Shown: positions 32,905 to 41,572 of the stretch, piece by piece | Numbering within the stretch: the stretch's first letter is position 1 | Layout of the letters: every line of letters starts with the position of its first letter | NCBI RefSeq assembly: GCF_900091725.1 | Contig: NZ_FMBW01000033.1 | Span: forward strand, 1-64,000 | Origin: Streptomyces sp. DvalAA-43 | GTDB taxonomy: Bacteria; Actinomycetota; Actinomycetes; Streptomycetales; Streptomycetaceae | DNA length: 64,000 nt | Direction: 5' to 3' | Notes under the pieces: model-generated | Database searches by the model: none | Told to the model about the DNA's origin: nothing | Seen by the model: only the letters and a program-made list of their open reading frames with translations | Translations under genes and position numbers: made by a program

Positions 32905-34170
32905 ATGAGAAAGACCTCCCTCACCGTCCTGGTACTCGCCCTGGGCGTGTTCGGGATCATCACCACCGAGATGGGCATGGTCGGCGTGCTGCCCCGGGTC
33001 TCGGCCGAGCTCGGTGTCACGCCGTCCGCCGCCGGCTGGCTCGTCGGGGTGTTCGCCCTGGTCATCGCGGTGTCCGGGCCATTCACCACGCTGCTCGCCT
33101 CCGGCATCGACCGCAAGAAGGTGCTCGCCGCCGCGATCGCGGTGTTCGCCCTCTCCAACGCGGTCTACGCGCTCACCACGCAGTACGAGGTGATGCTCGC
33201 CTTCCGCGTCGTTCCCGCCCTCTTCCATCCCGTGTTCTTCGCGGTCGCGCTCGCCACCGCCGCGCGGCTGGTACCCGCGAAGGACGCGACCCGGGCCACG
33301 ACGACCGTGTTCGCGGGGGTCACCGTCGGCTTCGCGTTCGGCGTGCCGTTGACCTCGTACCTCGCGGAGCATCTGTCGCTGGCTTCGGCCTTCTGGTTCG
33401 GGGCGCTCGTCAACCTGATCGCCTTCCTGGGCATCCTGCGGTTCGTCCCGTCGATGCCCGTCGGCCAACGCCTGTCCTATGGCGCCCAGTTGAACGTGCT
33501 CAGGCGGCCTCGGATGTGGCTCACCATCACCTCCGTCGCCCTGGTCTTCGCGGCGATGTTCTCGGTCTACGGCTACTTCGCCGAGTACCTGGGGCAGGTC
33601 ACGCACATGGACGGTACGTGGGTCAGCGCCATGCTGATGGCGTTCGGCATCGTGATGATCCTCGGGAACTTCGCCTTCGGGAGCCTGCTGCGGCGCAGCC
33701 TCGTCGGCACCGCCGTCGCCTATCCGGTGCTGTGCCTGGTGGTCTACGTCCTGCTGTACGCGGTCGGGCCGCTGCTCGCACCGATGATCCTGGCGGTCCT
33801 GATCTGGGGTGCCGTGCATTCGGGCGGGCTCGTCGTGAGCCAGAGCTGGCTGGGGCGGGACGCGAGTGACGCGCCCGAGTTCGGCAACAGCCTCTTCATC
33901 TCGTTCTCCAACCTCGGTATCACCGTGGGGACGGCGGTGGGCGGCTGGGTGCTGGCGGAGTACGGTGCGCGCCAACTCGCGTGGGTCGGAAGTGGGTTCG
34001 CGGTGGCTGCCGTAATGGTGATGGGTCTGCGGTTGCGGTGGGAGCGCGTCGGTGCAGGGCGAGGGGCGGAGGGTGCGGCCACACTTGGTGCCGCTGGTGA
34101 CGCCGGCGTCGCCGGCGCTGTCAGTGCCGCTGATGTCGCTGGGGCCGAGGCTGTGAGTCGGGGCGACTGA
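32905..34170 (+). CDS. MFS transporter, DHA1 (AraJ/Cml-like) family
   Basis: A 421-residue, 12-span exporter. N-terminal MRKTSLTVLVLALGVFGIITTEMGMVGVLPRVSAELGV and the loop IDRKKVLAAAIAVFALSNAVYAL are typical of DHA1 drug/sugar exporters of the AraJ-YdhP group. The C-terminus after residue 390 is a Gly/Ala/Glu-rich tail without membrane spans. It follows an ArsR-type regulator with which it shares a candidate operator, so expression is probably induced by its substrate. Substrate unknown. Confidence 0.88.
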   Translation: MRKTSLTVLVLALGVFGIITTEMGMVGVLPRVSAELGVTPSAAGWLVGVFALVIAVSGPFTTLLASGIDRKKVLAAAIAVFALSNAVYALTTQYEVMLAFRVVPALFHPVFFAVALATAARLVPAKDATRATTTVFAGVTVGFAFGVPLTSYLAEHLSLASAFWFGALVNLIAFLGILRFVPSMPVGQRLSYGAQLNVLRRPRMWLTITSVALVFAAMFSVYGYFAEYLGQVTHMDGTWVSAMLMAFGIVMILGNFAFGSLLRRSLVGTAVAYPVLCLVVYVLLYAVGPLLAPMILAVLIWGAVHSGGLVVSQSWLGRDASDAPEFGNSLFISFSNLGITVGTAVGGWVLAEYGARQLAWVGSGFAVAAVMVMGLRLRWERVGAGRGAEGAATLGAAGDAGVAGAVSAADVAGAEAVSRGD

Positions 34171-34430
34171 CGGGCCCTGCCGCCCGCCGCGTTGTTCGGG
34201 TCGCGGGGGTGCGGGGTGCGGGGGTGCAGGGTGTACGGGGTGCGGCCAAAAGAGTGCCTCCCGGGCCATCTCCTGGGCGCGATGCCAGGACTTTCGGGAG
34301 ACTGACGGTCATTGCTGGCGGTGCGCCTTGAACAGCTCACAGCGAGAGGCGATTTCCGGCCACAACACAACACCCCTTACCCTGCGATACATCGGTCACC
34401 AACGGTCGGCCGGAAAAGAAGGGCGACAAC

Positions 34431-35387
34431 ATGACCTCCGAGACCAACACACTGGTCACCATCGATGCCACAACTTCCTTGCTGGAGGCGGAACTTCCCC
34501 GCCTGGAGCAGCACCAGCAGACTCTGGAGAAGGAGCTCGCGACGGTCACCGAGCGCCTGGAGTCGGTGCGGACCGCGCTGACGGCGCTGCGTGCGCTGTC
34601 GGCCGCCCCCGCCCCGGCTCCCGCCGCGAGCGCGACCGCGGACGCGTCGGCGGAGCCGAAGGTGACGGAGCCGAGCGAGTCCAAGGACGCCAAGGCCACG
34701 GCGGCGACCGTTGCCGCTCCCAGGATTCCGCAGCAGGCACAGGACTCCATCGACACCGCAGATTCCTCCGCCTCCGCTGAATCCGCCGAGTCCACCGAGT
34801 CCGCCGTCCAGGCGGAAGCGCCGCAGGAGCAGGCGCCGGCCACCCCCGCACGCCGTACCGCCCGCAAGGCGCCCGCCGCGCCCAAGGGCCGCAAGCAGGC
34901 TGCCGCCAAGCCGAGGGCCCAGCGCGGCCAGGCCAAGAAGGCCGTCGCCGCAAAGGCCGCCGAGGACATCAAGGACGCCGAGGGCGCCAAGGACGCGGAA
35001 TCCGCCGCACCCGCGAAGACGGCCAAGGCGACCAGGGCAGTCAAGACGGTCAAGGACAGCAAGCCCGCCGCACCGGCGAAGGCCACCAAGTCCACCAAGG
35101 CCACCAAGGTCGCGAAGGCCAGGGCGCCGAAGAAGGCCGCTGCCACCGCCACCGCCCCGACCGCCGCGCCGGCCGTCGACGACAGTGGCAGCCTCACCGA
35201 GCTGACCATGAAGGTGCTCGCCGAGTCCGGCGACACCCCCGTGCGCGCCCGCGACGTGACGAAGGCCCTCGGGCGTGAGCTCACTCCCAACGGCATCAAC
35301 ACCGTACGCAGCACCCTCGACCGGCTCGTCGCCACCTCCCGGGCCCACCGCGCCGGCCGGGGCCTCTACCAGGCTCCCGCGAACTGA
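34431..35387 (+). CDS. Histone H1-like protein: coiled coil, Lys/Ala-rich tail and winged helix
   Basis: A 318-residue protein. Residues 17-57 predict a coiled coil (LLEAELPRLEQHQQTLEKELATVTERLESV). About residues 60-245 are low-complexity Ala/Lys/Pro/Thr with AAK, AKAT and KKA repeats like eukaryotic H1 tails. The last about 65 residues form a winged helix (LTELTMKVLAESGDTPVRARDVTKALGRELTPNGINTVRSTLDRLV). AAGAAGGG precedes the ATG and a strong terminator follows, so it is a single-gene unit. The layout suggests a nucleoid-associated or DNA-compacting regulator; no named family is claimed. Confidence 0.8.
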   Translation: MTSETNTLVTIDATTSLLEAELPRLEQHQQTLEKELATVTERLESVRTALTALRALSAAPAPAPAASATADASAEPKVTEPSESKDAKATAATVAAPRIPQQAQDSIDTADSSASAESAESTESAVQAEAPQEQAPATPARRTARKAPAAPKGRKQAAAKPRAQRGQAKKAVAAKAAEDIKDAEGAKDAESAAPAKTAKATRAVKTVKDSKPAAPAKATKSTKATKVAKARAPKKAAATATAPTAAPAVDDSGSLTELTMKVLAESGDTPVRARDVTKALGRELTPNGINTVRSTLDRLVATSRAHRAGRGLYQAPAN

Positions 35388-35412
35388 ACCGCTCGTAAGG
35401 GGAGTTGGCTGA

Positions 35413-35447
35413 ATGCCCGGTGCCGCCACTTCGGCGGCACCGGGCAT
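35413..35447 (+). terminator. Strong hairpin terminator after H1-like gene
   Basis: A perfect 15-bp stem (35413-35427, atgcccggtgccgcc, with 35433-35447) and loop acttc lie 26 bases after the stop. Confidence 0.9.
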
Positions 35448-35534
35448 CCCTGCGTTCTGGGGGCAGGAAGGCGGAGCGATGGCGCAGAAAATACCCGTTC
35501 GAGGCGGCAGGGCATCGCTCTGTAGGTTGCCCGC

Positions 35535-36047
35535 ATGTCTTCCCCATCATTGCGTCTGGAAAAGGTCACGGCGGACAACGTCGAGGCCGCCTGCGGACTG
35601 AACGTACGACCCGACCAGGACGGGCTCGTGAAGCCGGTCGCCTGGTCGCTCGCTCAGGCCTACGCGACCCCTGACATCGCCTGGCCCCGGCTGGTCTTCG
35701 ACGGAGAGCGGCTCGTCGGCTTCGTCATGGCCTTCTTCGACGTCCGGTTCTACCCGGACGACCCGAACGACAACAGGCTCCGCTCCGGGCTCTGGCGGCT
35801 GAACATCGACGCCGCTCACCAGGGGCAGGGGTACGGCCGTTTCGCCGTGGAGGCGGTGTGCGAGGAGATCCGGCGGCGGGGGCGGACACGGGCGACGGTG
35901 AGCTGGGTTCCCGGTGAGCACGGGCCCGAGCGGTTCTACTCCAAGCTCGGGTTCCGGCTGACCGGGGAGATGAGCGGGGATCAGGTCGTCGGTGAGCTGG
36001 AGCTCGGCGACGTGCAAGGGCGCGTAAGTGCGCGTAGTGGCGCGTAG
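35535..36047 (+). CDS. GNAT acetyltransferase (spermidine/PaiA-like)
   Basis: A 170-residue acetyltransferase: LRLEKVTADNVEAACGLNVRPDQ, then WRLNIDAAHQGQGYGRFAVEAVCEEIRRRG (acetyl-CoA loop Q-x-x-G-x-G), and FYSKLGFRLTGEM. The start and the R-x-D-Q...V pattern resemble diamine/spermidine acetyltransferases of the BltD/PaiA type. A possible -10 (taggtt) lies just upstream of ATG 35535, so the leader is very short. Substrate not proven. Confidence 0.85.
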   Translation: MSSPSLRLEKVTADNVEAACGLNVRPDQDGLVKPVAWSLAQAYATPDIAWPRLVFDGERLVGFVMAFFDVRFYPDDPNDNRLRSGLWRLNIDAAHQGQGYGRFAVEAVCEEIRRRGRTRATVSWVPGEHGPERFYSKLGFRLTGEMSGDQVVGELELGDVQGRVSARSGA

Positions 36048-36157
36048 TGCTGTGGCCGGAAACGATCAGTGGGGCGCCCTGGAGTGTCTTGGGGGGTGGG
36101 GGTTGGGGGTTGATGAGGGGGCGTCGGTGGGGGTGCGGGCGACAGGGCCGCGACCCG

Positions 36158-36691
36158 TCACCCGAGGTGTGCTGCGATGATCCGCGCGCACTCCATCGGC
36201 TCCCGCCGCGTCGTGTCCACCTCGATGTCGTACCTCACGCCCTGGTGGACCAGGTCCGCCTGTGCGGCCGCCATGCCAAGCACCCGGTCGCCCCGTGCGG
36301 CCTCCCTCGCGGCGGCGACGGCGCTCTCGCACCGGACTCCGACCCACAGCACCCGGATCCCGTCGAGCGCCTTCTGCCACCGCTGCTGGGAGTCCGCGCC
36401 GCCGAGGAACACCTCGTCGACGACGACCCCGGCTCCCGCACGGGCCATCGCGGCGATCCCCTCGATCCACGCCGTCTCCAACGTACGGAACTCGGGGCCG
36501 ACGACCACCTCGCCGTCCGGAGCGAACTCGATGCCCGCGTCCGACTCGCTCATGGACGCGGGCATCGCCTCGATCAGTGTGTCCACCCCGAAGGTCAGCC
36601 ATGGATCCGGCAACACCTCCTGAAGACACCGGGCGATGCCGGACTTCCCCGAGCTGGACCCACCGTTGAGCACGATCATCTGCGTCTTCAC
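36158..36691 (-). CDS. Chloramphenicol 3-O-phosphotransferase-like protein
   Basis: A 177-residue P-loop kinase from GTG 36691. The P-loop is [20 protein letters not shown] and [12 protein letters not shown] carries the Asp expected as catalytic base (Asp37). [19 protein letters not shown] and the C-terminal [19 protein letters not shown] complete the CPT family. Length matches the S. venezuelae enzyme (about 178 residues), which inactivates chloramphenicol by phosphorylation. No chloramphenicol biosynthesis genes are in the window, so it is an orphan resistance gene or acts on another hydroxyl compound. Confidence 0.87.
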   Translation of the reverse strand: MKTQMIVLNGGSSSGKSGIARCLQEVLPDPWLTFGVDTLIEAMPASMSESDAGIEFAPDGEVVVGPEFRTLETAWIEGIAAMARAGAGVVVDEVFLGGADSQQRWQKALDGIRVLWVGVRCESAVAAAREAARGDRVLGMAAAQADLVHQGVRYDIEVDTTRREPMECARIIAAHLG

Positions 36692-36724
36692 CGGGCCACA
36701 CTAGGACCCGCCGGCGGGTCGGTG

Positions 36725-36756
36725 CAGCCGTACAGCCGTACAGCGGTACAGCCGTG
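36725..36756. repeat. Four 8-bp tandem repeats
   Basis: cagccgta, cagccgta, cagcggta, cagccgtg lie head to tail upstream of the CPT-type gene and next to a decayed reductase fragment. They may result from slippage and could affect the promoter. Confidence 0.8.
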
Positions 36757-36823
36757 GAGTCATGGGGTCGTACAGCCCTGCAGCGCGGCGGACGCACGGG
36801 GGGCACGCCTCCGAGCGGCTGGA

Positions 36824-36996
36824 GCTCCGCTCGGTGTTCTGGTCTGCACGCCGGACCACGCGGGGACCCTGCCGGCGGCGTTCAGGAACCTGCTGGACTG
36901 GACGGGGTCATCACCGATCCGGGCGCCCGTGAGCAGCTCGGGCAGGTACTCACGCTGCTCACGGAACGGGCCGCGGAGGTCGAGCGGGACGGGTAG
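36824..36996 (+). pseudogene. Remnant of NADPH-dependent FMN reductase
   Basis: In one frame (36824-36904) the sequence reads APLGVLVCTPDHAGTLPAAF and then RNLLDWTG, the flavodoxin-like core of NADPH-dependent FMN reductases. After a frame change it continues as VITDPGAREQLGQVLTLL, like their C-terminal helix, to TAG at 36994-36996. The N-terminal half and the segment between these blocks are missing, so it is a truncated and internally deleted remnant. Confidence 0.7.
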
Positions 36997-36997
36997 G

Positions 36998-37047
36998 GGT
37001 CAGGCCTGGAGGTCACGCCTGACGGTCAGGCCTGGAGGTCACGCCTG
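36998..37047. repeat. 24-bp direct repeat at 3' end of hydrolase gene
   Basis: Two copies at 36998-37021 and 37024-37047, each ggtcaggcctggaggtcacg plus cctg. They lie between the FMN-reductase remnant and the stop of the alpha/beta hydrolase (37052). Confidence 0.85.
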
Positions 37048-37051
37048 GACG

Positions 37052-37867
37052 TCACACCGTCAGCGTCCGCCGCAGGGCCTCGGCGAACTCCTCGGGCTGC
37101 CCCAGGAAGCCTCCGTGGTCGCCGGGGAACTCGACCGGCGGCGTCCCGAGCAGTTCGGCCAGGGCGACGGACGTCCGGTAGGTGACCAGGCCTCCCGAGT
37201 CGGCGCCGACCCCGACGACGACGCGGGTCGGGGCCACGGTCAGCGCGGCGATGTCGGGCACGAAGCGGGCGGTGCCCCGCAGGTCGTGGCCGAAGAAGCG
37301 GGCGCCGTTGGCGATGTCCTGGAGCGAGGGCTCGTCCGGCTGCGCGGCGGGGGCGCCGTCGTCGCGGCCTTCGTGGTCGAATCCGGCACCGGCCATGAAC
37401 TTCATCCAGGCCGCGCCCTGTCCCTCCCGGTGGAAGGTCTCGATGATGTCCTCGGTCATGGCACGCTGCTCGGCCGCGTCGGGGAGGAGTTCCATGACCG
37501 GCGGCTCGTGCGCGACGAGCGTCCGGACCCGGGCCGGATGCCGTGCGACGAGGGCGAGCCCGGTCACCGCGCCGCCACTGCTGCCGAACACATCGGCGGA
37601 GCCGGCCCCGAGCGCGTCGAGGATCGCCGCCACGTCGTCCGCGCGCTGCTCGGGCGTGGAGTCCTGCTCGGGGTCGTCGAGGGTGCTGCCGGAGATGCCG
37701 CGCGGGTCGTGGGTGACGACGGTGTGGTCGTTCGCGAGCGCGTCGGCCAGCGGCGCGAAGGCCCCGGCGTCCATCGGTGACCCCATGACCAGCAGCAACG
37801 GTCCCGCGCCGCGCACCTCGTAGTGCAGGTGCGCGCCGGGGACGTGGAGGGTGTGGGTGACGGTCAT
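37052..37867 (-). CDS. Alpha/beta hydrolase
   Basis: A 271-residue hydrolase. The oxyanion region is LLLVMGSPMDAGAF, the nucleophile elbow is VFGSSGGAVTGLA (Ser), the acid Asp lies in VVVGVGADSGG and the catalytic His is in FPGDHGGFL. DPRGISGSTLDD is typical of the lid-proximal loop. It is divergent from a MepB-family gene with a 128-base shared promoter region. Substrate unknown; relatives include haloperoxidase-like and ester hydrolases. Confidence 0.87.
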   Translation of the reverse strand: MTVTHTLHVPGAHLHYEVRGAGPLLLVMGSPMDAGAFAPLADALANDHTVVTHDPRGISGSTLDDPEQDSTPEQRADDVAAILDALGAGSADVFGSSGGAVTGLALVARHPARVRTLVAHEPPVMELLPDAAEQRAMTEDIIETFHREGQGAAWMKFMAGAGFDHEGRDDGAPAAQPDEPSLQDIANGARFFGHDLRGTARFVPDIAALTVAPTRVVVGVGADSGGLVTYRTSVALAELLGTPPVEFPGDHGGFLGQPEEFAEALRRTLTV

Positions 37868-37995
37868 GCCGGTGGTCCTTCCTCGATCGCCCGGACCGCG
37901 GTCGCGGTGCCGTTGCGGTGACAGTGGCAGGACTCCGGCCGCCGGGGAAACTCATCGCCCGCCCACGGTCCGACGGTGGAACAGTCGCTGACAGA

Positions 37996-38562
37996 ATGGG
38001 CGAAATGGCAACACCTCCTGAGCCCCAGCGCCAGCCCGACCCCTGGCAGTGCGGCGAGCCGCTGCACCCCGAACTCCTCACGGCGAAGACGCTGGTCTAC
38101 GACCCGAGCGGGCTCGTGTGCACGCGGCCGGTGCCCGAGGCGGAGAGCGCCGAGTACGGGGCGCACGCGTTCACCGTGGACGGCTCCGCCGTCAGGTTCC
38201 GGGTGGCCAGGACCACGCCGACGAAGGCCGGGCAGTTCGTGACGGTGTGGAAGCGGGCCCCGGGTGGTGGGCCGATCCGGCCCTACGACTCCGGGGACCC
38301 CGTCGACCTCTTCGTCGTCAGCACCCGTGACGCCGACGGCTTCGGGCAGTTCGTGTTCCCGCGAGACGTGCTCCGCGAGCGGGACATCGTGTCGAGGAAC
38401 GGCATCGGCGGGAAGCGCGCGTTCCGCGTCTATCCGCCGTGGGTGACGGCGCCCAACCGCCAGGCCGAACGTACGCAGGCGTGGCAGGTGGCGTACTTCC
38501 TGCCGGTCCGGGAGGACGAGGCGCTCGACCAGGTGCGGTGCCGGGCGCTCTACCACCCGTGA
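37996..38562 (+). CDS. MepB family protein
   Basis: A 188-residue protein from ATG 37996; ATG 38005 is equally possible and neither has a strong RBS. The MepB core is recognisable: YGAHAFTVDGSAVRFRVARTTPTKAGQFVTVWKR, then DLFVVSTRDADGFGQFVFPRDVL and GKRAFRVYPPW. MepB proteins are single-domain bacterial proteins of unknown biochemical role, first named in the S. aureus mepRAB locus. No MATE pump or MarR gene is adjacent here, so that association is not kept. Confidence 0.82.
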   Translation: MGEMATPPEPQRQPDPWQCGEPLHPELLTAKTLVYDPSGLVCTRPVPEAESAEYGAHAFTVDGSAVRFRVARTTPTKAGQFVTVWKRAPGGGPIRPYDSGDPVDLFVVSTRDADGFGQFVFPRDVLRERDIVSRNGIGGKRAFRVYPPWVTAPNRQAERTQAWQVAYFLPVREDEALDQVRCRALYHP

Positions 38563-38608
38563 CGAAGCCCAACGGCCGGGCTCCACCGCCCGTGGCGACG
38601 TCCGCCGG

Positions 38609-39130
38609 TCAGCGGTAGTCCTCCGGGTGGCCCTGCATCCAGGTGTTGATGCGGTCGCGGGTGCCGATCAGTTCGGAGCGGTGCTTCTCCAGGTTGTCCG
38701 TGGAGGTGTCGTCCTTCAGCGTCCGGCGCAGGGTGGCGATCCAGGCGATCGGCTCCTTGAAGTGGCCGGGGCCCTGGGCGTCCGCCTTCATGGACTTGTC
38801 CAGGCGGAGCAGTTCGTCGTGGACCCGGCCCAGGAAGTAGGCGCAGTCGGAGGAGCCCGGGGCGCAGTCCTCGTTCAGCGTGGCCTGGAGGCCCGCGAAG
38901 GCGTCGCGTACGGCTTCCGGCCTGTTGAAGGCGGCTTCCCCTGTCCCGGCGGACGTGAACGCCTCCGCCTGCACCTCCGCCTGCGGGTCGGCCGCGGCCT
39001 CGGATGCCGCCGCGCGGCGCGCCTCATGCCCCTGCGAGGCCTCCTCGGAACAGCCCACCAGGAGCGCTCCCAGTACGACCGCCGCGGCCACGGTCGTCGC
39101 GGCACGGCGCGCGTCGGTACGGATAGACAT
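38609..39130 (-). CDS. Putative lipoprotein
   Basis: A 173-residue lipoprotein: signal TTVAAAVVLGALLVGC with lipobox LVGC, then an Ala/Glu-rich linker and an alpha-helical domain (EAVRDAFAGLQATLNEDCAPGSSDCAYFLGRVHDELLRLDKSMK). Two Cys in that domain may form a disulfide. A GGGGGGCC lies just upstream of the ATG. Function is not recognised. It is flanked by 46 bases to the MepB stop (convergent) and 70 bases to the TetR stop. Confidence 0.8.
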   Translation of the reverse strand: MSIRTDARRAATTVAAAVVLGALLVGCSEEASQGHEARRAAASEAAADPQAEVQAEAFTSAGTGEAAFNRPEAVRDAFAGLQATLNEDCAPGSSDCAYFLGRVHDELLRLDKSMKADAQGPGHFKEPIAWIATLRRTLKDDTSTDNLEKHRSELIGTRDRINTWMQGHPEDYR

Positions 39131-39200
39131 GAGGCCCCCCTCGTCCCGTTGGCCAGACCCTACCTCTCCGCCTGTCTCTCCCCCTCCGGCCCGTTCCGCG

Positions 39201-39875
39201 TCAGCCGTCGATCAGGGATTGCAGCGCGGGTGCGTACAGGTCCGCGATGTGTTCGGGGGTGGCGTCCGCACCGGCGCCGTCGCGGTGGAGGCTGAGCGTG
39301 GCGCCGAGGCCGAGGAGGTGGCCGGCGATCAGCTCGGCGCGCAGGGCGCGTTCGCGGCCGTGGAGGCGGGCGGTGAGGGCGTCGGTGACCTGTTCGTGGA
39401 AGCGGTCGCGCAACAGGGAGCGTTCGTCGCGGTTGCCGAGCGAGAAGACGACGCGCAGCAGTGGGTCGGACTGCCGTTCGCGGCGGCGGCTCACCAGCGT
39501 CACCACCAGGTGGCGGCCCAGGGTGGCGAGTGGCGCGTCGAGGAGTTCCGCGGCGGCGGGGCCGAAGTCCGCGACGGTGTTGAAGAGCTCCTCCTTGCGG
39601 CCGAAGTGCTTGACCACCAGGGACGGGCTCACTCCGGCGTCGGCCGCTATCCCCCTGATGGTGACCTCGGCGTACGGACGCTGTGTGAACGCCCGGCGGG
39701 CCGCGCGCAGGATCGCGTCCCGGCCGCTGCCCGGATCGGCAGCGGACCGTACCGGGGCCGGGGCCGAAGTCGGGGCCGGGGCCGAAGTCGGTACCGACGC
39801 CGAAGCCGAAGCCCGCACCGGAGCCGAGGCCGAGCCCGAAGCCCGAGCCGAAGCGGTGGCCTGGCCGCTGGTCAT
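39201..39875 (-). CDS. TetR family transcriptional regulator
   Basis: A 224-residue regulator. The start overlaps the upstream MFS stop as ATGA. About 50 low-complexity residues (Ala/Ser/Pro/Thr repeats, encoded by gccgaagtcgg-like DNA repeats) precede the HTH: AILRAARRAFTQRPYAEVTIRGIAADAGVSPSLVVKHFGRKEELF. The ligand domain follows, ending ADLYAPALQSLIDG. It is the second gene of an operon with a DHA2 pump, an arrangement in which the repressor controls its own operon. The candidate operator is 41437-41482. Confidence 0.88.
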   Translation of the reverse strand: MTSGQATASARASGSASAPVRASASASVPTSAPAPTSAPAPVRSAADPGSGRDAILRAARRAFTQRPYAEVTIRGIAADAGVSPSLVVKHFGRKEELFNTVADFGPAAAELLDAPLATLGRHLVVTLVSRRRERQSDPLLRVVFSLGNRDERSLLRDRFHEQVTDALTARLHGRERALRAELIAGHLLGLGATLSLHRDGAGADATPEHIADLYAPALQSLIDG

Positions 39876-41377
39876 GCGCCCTCCTGGATCGGGATCGTCC
39901 GCACACCGTCCTTCCGGTCGCCCGGGACGTCGCGGTTCCTTTCGACCGTACCCGTCGCGGGTGTACGGCCGCCCGGCAGGAACAGCGTGACCAGCAGCGC
40001 CGCGAGTGCCGCGCCCGCCGCGACCAGGAAGACCAGCTGGTACGCGTGGAGCGTCGGGGCCGTCCGGCCGCCCACCCGGAACGTGATGTTGGCGAGGACC
40101 GCGGCCACCGTCGCGCTGCAGAACGCCTGCCCGATCGAGCGCATCAGTGTGTTGAGGCCGTTGGCCGCGCCCGTCTCGCTCACCGGGACACCGCGCATGA
40201 CCAGCGCGGGGAGCGCCGAGTACGCGATGGCCGTGCCCGAGGCGACGACCGTCGCGCCGGCGATGATCAGCCAGAGGTTGTGGCTGGTGAAGTAACGCAC
40301 CACGTAACCGGCCGCGATCACCCCCGCCGCCAGCGCCAGGCTGACCTTCGGGCCGTATTTCGCGGAGATCCGCGCCGAGACCGGTGAGAGCGCCACCATC
40401 ATCACGCCGCCGGGCAGCAGACAGAGGCCGCTGACGACGAGTGAGGCGCCCAGCCCGTACCCCGTCTCCTTGGGCTCCTGCACCATCTGCGCGGTGACCA
40501 GGGAGTTCGCGTAGAAGGCGAAGCCGATGAGCAGGGCGGCGATATTGGTGAACAGGACGGCGGGGCGGGCCGAGACCCGCAGGTCGACCATGGGCGACGC
40601 GACGCGGAGCTCGTACGCGCCCCAGAACAGCGCCACGACGACGGCCGCCACCAGCAGGCCGACCGTCCGAGCCGAGGTCCAGCCCCAGTCGGCGCCCTGG
40701 GTGACCGCGAGCAGCAGGCAGACCAGGGCCCCGGACAGCCCCAGCGCGCCGAGGGCGTCGAAGCGGCCACGGGTGCGCAGCGGCGATTCCGGTACGCACC
40801 ACAGCACCAGCACGATGTCGATGACACCGATCGCGCCGGAGACCCAGAACATCGTGTGCCAGTCGAAGTTCTCGACGACGAGGGCCGCGACCGGCAGCCC
40901 GACCGCCGCGCCGATGCCGAGCGTCGAGCTCATCAGCGCCACGGCGGACAGCACGCGCTCGGGCGGGAGTTCGTCGCGCAGGATGCTGATGCCCAGCGGC
41001 AGGACGGCGAGCGCCGCACCCTGGAGGGCGCGGCCGGTGATCAGCACCCCGATGTGGGAACTGACCGCGCACAGCACCGACCCCGCCACCAGCACCATCA
41101 GCGAGGCGACCAGCACCCGGCGCTTGCCGTACATGTCACCGACCCGGCCCAGGACCGGCGTGAAGACGGCGCCGGTAAGCAGGGTGACGGTGACCAGCCA
41201 GCTCGCGGCGGCCGGGCTCGCGCCGGTGAGGGCCGGGATGTGCGGGAGCAGCGGGACGACGATCGTCTGCATCACCGCGACCACGACACCGCAGAACGCC
41301 AGGACACCGACGGCGAAACGGGGGTGGCGCGGGGCCTCTTCGGCGGCGGTGGCCGGGGCAGGTATGTCCGCGGGCAT
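39872..41377 (-). CDS. MFS transporter, DHA2 (EmrB/QacA-like) family
   Basis: A 501-residue drug-type exporter with about 14 spans. ATG 41377 follows GGAGAG. Motif A is GRVGDMYGKRRVLV and motif C is LGIGAAVGLPVAALVVENFDWHTMFWV. The middle long loops and length match the 14-TMS DHA2 group. It is followed by a coupled TetR gene (4-base overlap), and a nested palindrome lies 60 bases upstream. It probably exports a drug or metabolite that also releases the TetR repressor. Confidence 0.9.
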   Translation of the reverse strand: MPADIPAPATAAEEAPRHPRFAVGVLAFCGVVVAVMQTIVVPLLPHIPALTGASPAAASWLVTVTLLTGAVFTPVLGRVGDMYGKRRVLVASLMVLVAGSVLCAVSSHIGVLITGRALQGAALAVLPLGISILRDELPPERVLSAVALMSSTLGIGAAVGLPVAALVVENFDWHTMFWVSGAIGVIDIVLVLWCVPESPLRTRGRFDALGALGLSGALVCLLLAVTQGADWGWTSARTVGLLVAAVVVALFWGAYELRVASPMVDLRVSARPAVLFTNIAALLIGFAFYANSLVTAQMVQEPKETGYGLGASLVVSGLCLLPGGVMMVALSPVSARISAKYGPKVSLALAAGVIAAGYVVRYFTSHNLWLIIAGATVVASGTAIAYSALPALVMRGVPVSETGAANGLNTLMRSIGQAFCSATVAAVLANITFRVGGRTAPTLHAYQLVFLVAAGAALAALLVTLFLPGGRTPATGTVERNRDVPGDRKDGVRTIPIQEGA

Positions 41378-41436
41378 GGCTCTCCGTACGGTGCTCGGCG
41401 GCAAGGGGCGTCGTGCGGGGCGCGAGGGTGCGGCGC

Positions 41437-41482
41437 GGGGGTGCACGCGTGTTCACCCCAGGGTAAACGCTTGTGCACCCCC
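41437..41482. promoter_or_regulatory. Nested palindromes upstream of MFS-TetR operon
   Basis: The outer arms gggggtgcac (41437-41446) and gtgcaccccc (41473-41482) are a perfect 10-bp inverted repeat. The inner arms gttcaccc (41451-41458) and gggtaaac (41461-41468) match in 7 of 8 positions. The position between the MFS start and a divergent small gene suits a TetR operator. Confidence 0.6.
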
Positions 41483-41572
41483 TCGGCGACCGAAACCGGG
41501 AGCCCCGCGTTAGCCTCGGAGTCCCGGGCCGCGGGCCCGGAACACACGGACGAGAAGGCGAAGGTGGCTGCG

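Noticed and set aside
34377..35447. Gly/Leu-rich minus-strand frame opposite the H1-like gene
   Set aside because: Shadow; the plus strand has RBS, winged helix and terminator.
36262..36669. Pro/Arg-rich frame opposite the CPT gene
   Set aside because: Shadow of the P-loop kinase gene.
36725..37047. CRISPR-like array from the short repeats
   Set aside because: Units are 8 and 24 bases, adjacent or 2 bases apart, with no spacers and no cas genes in the window.
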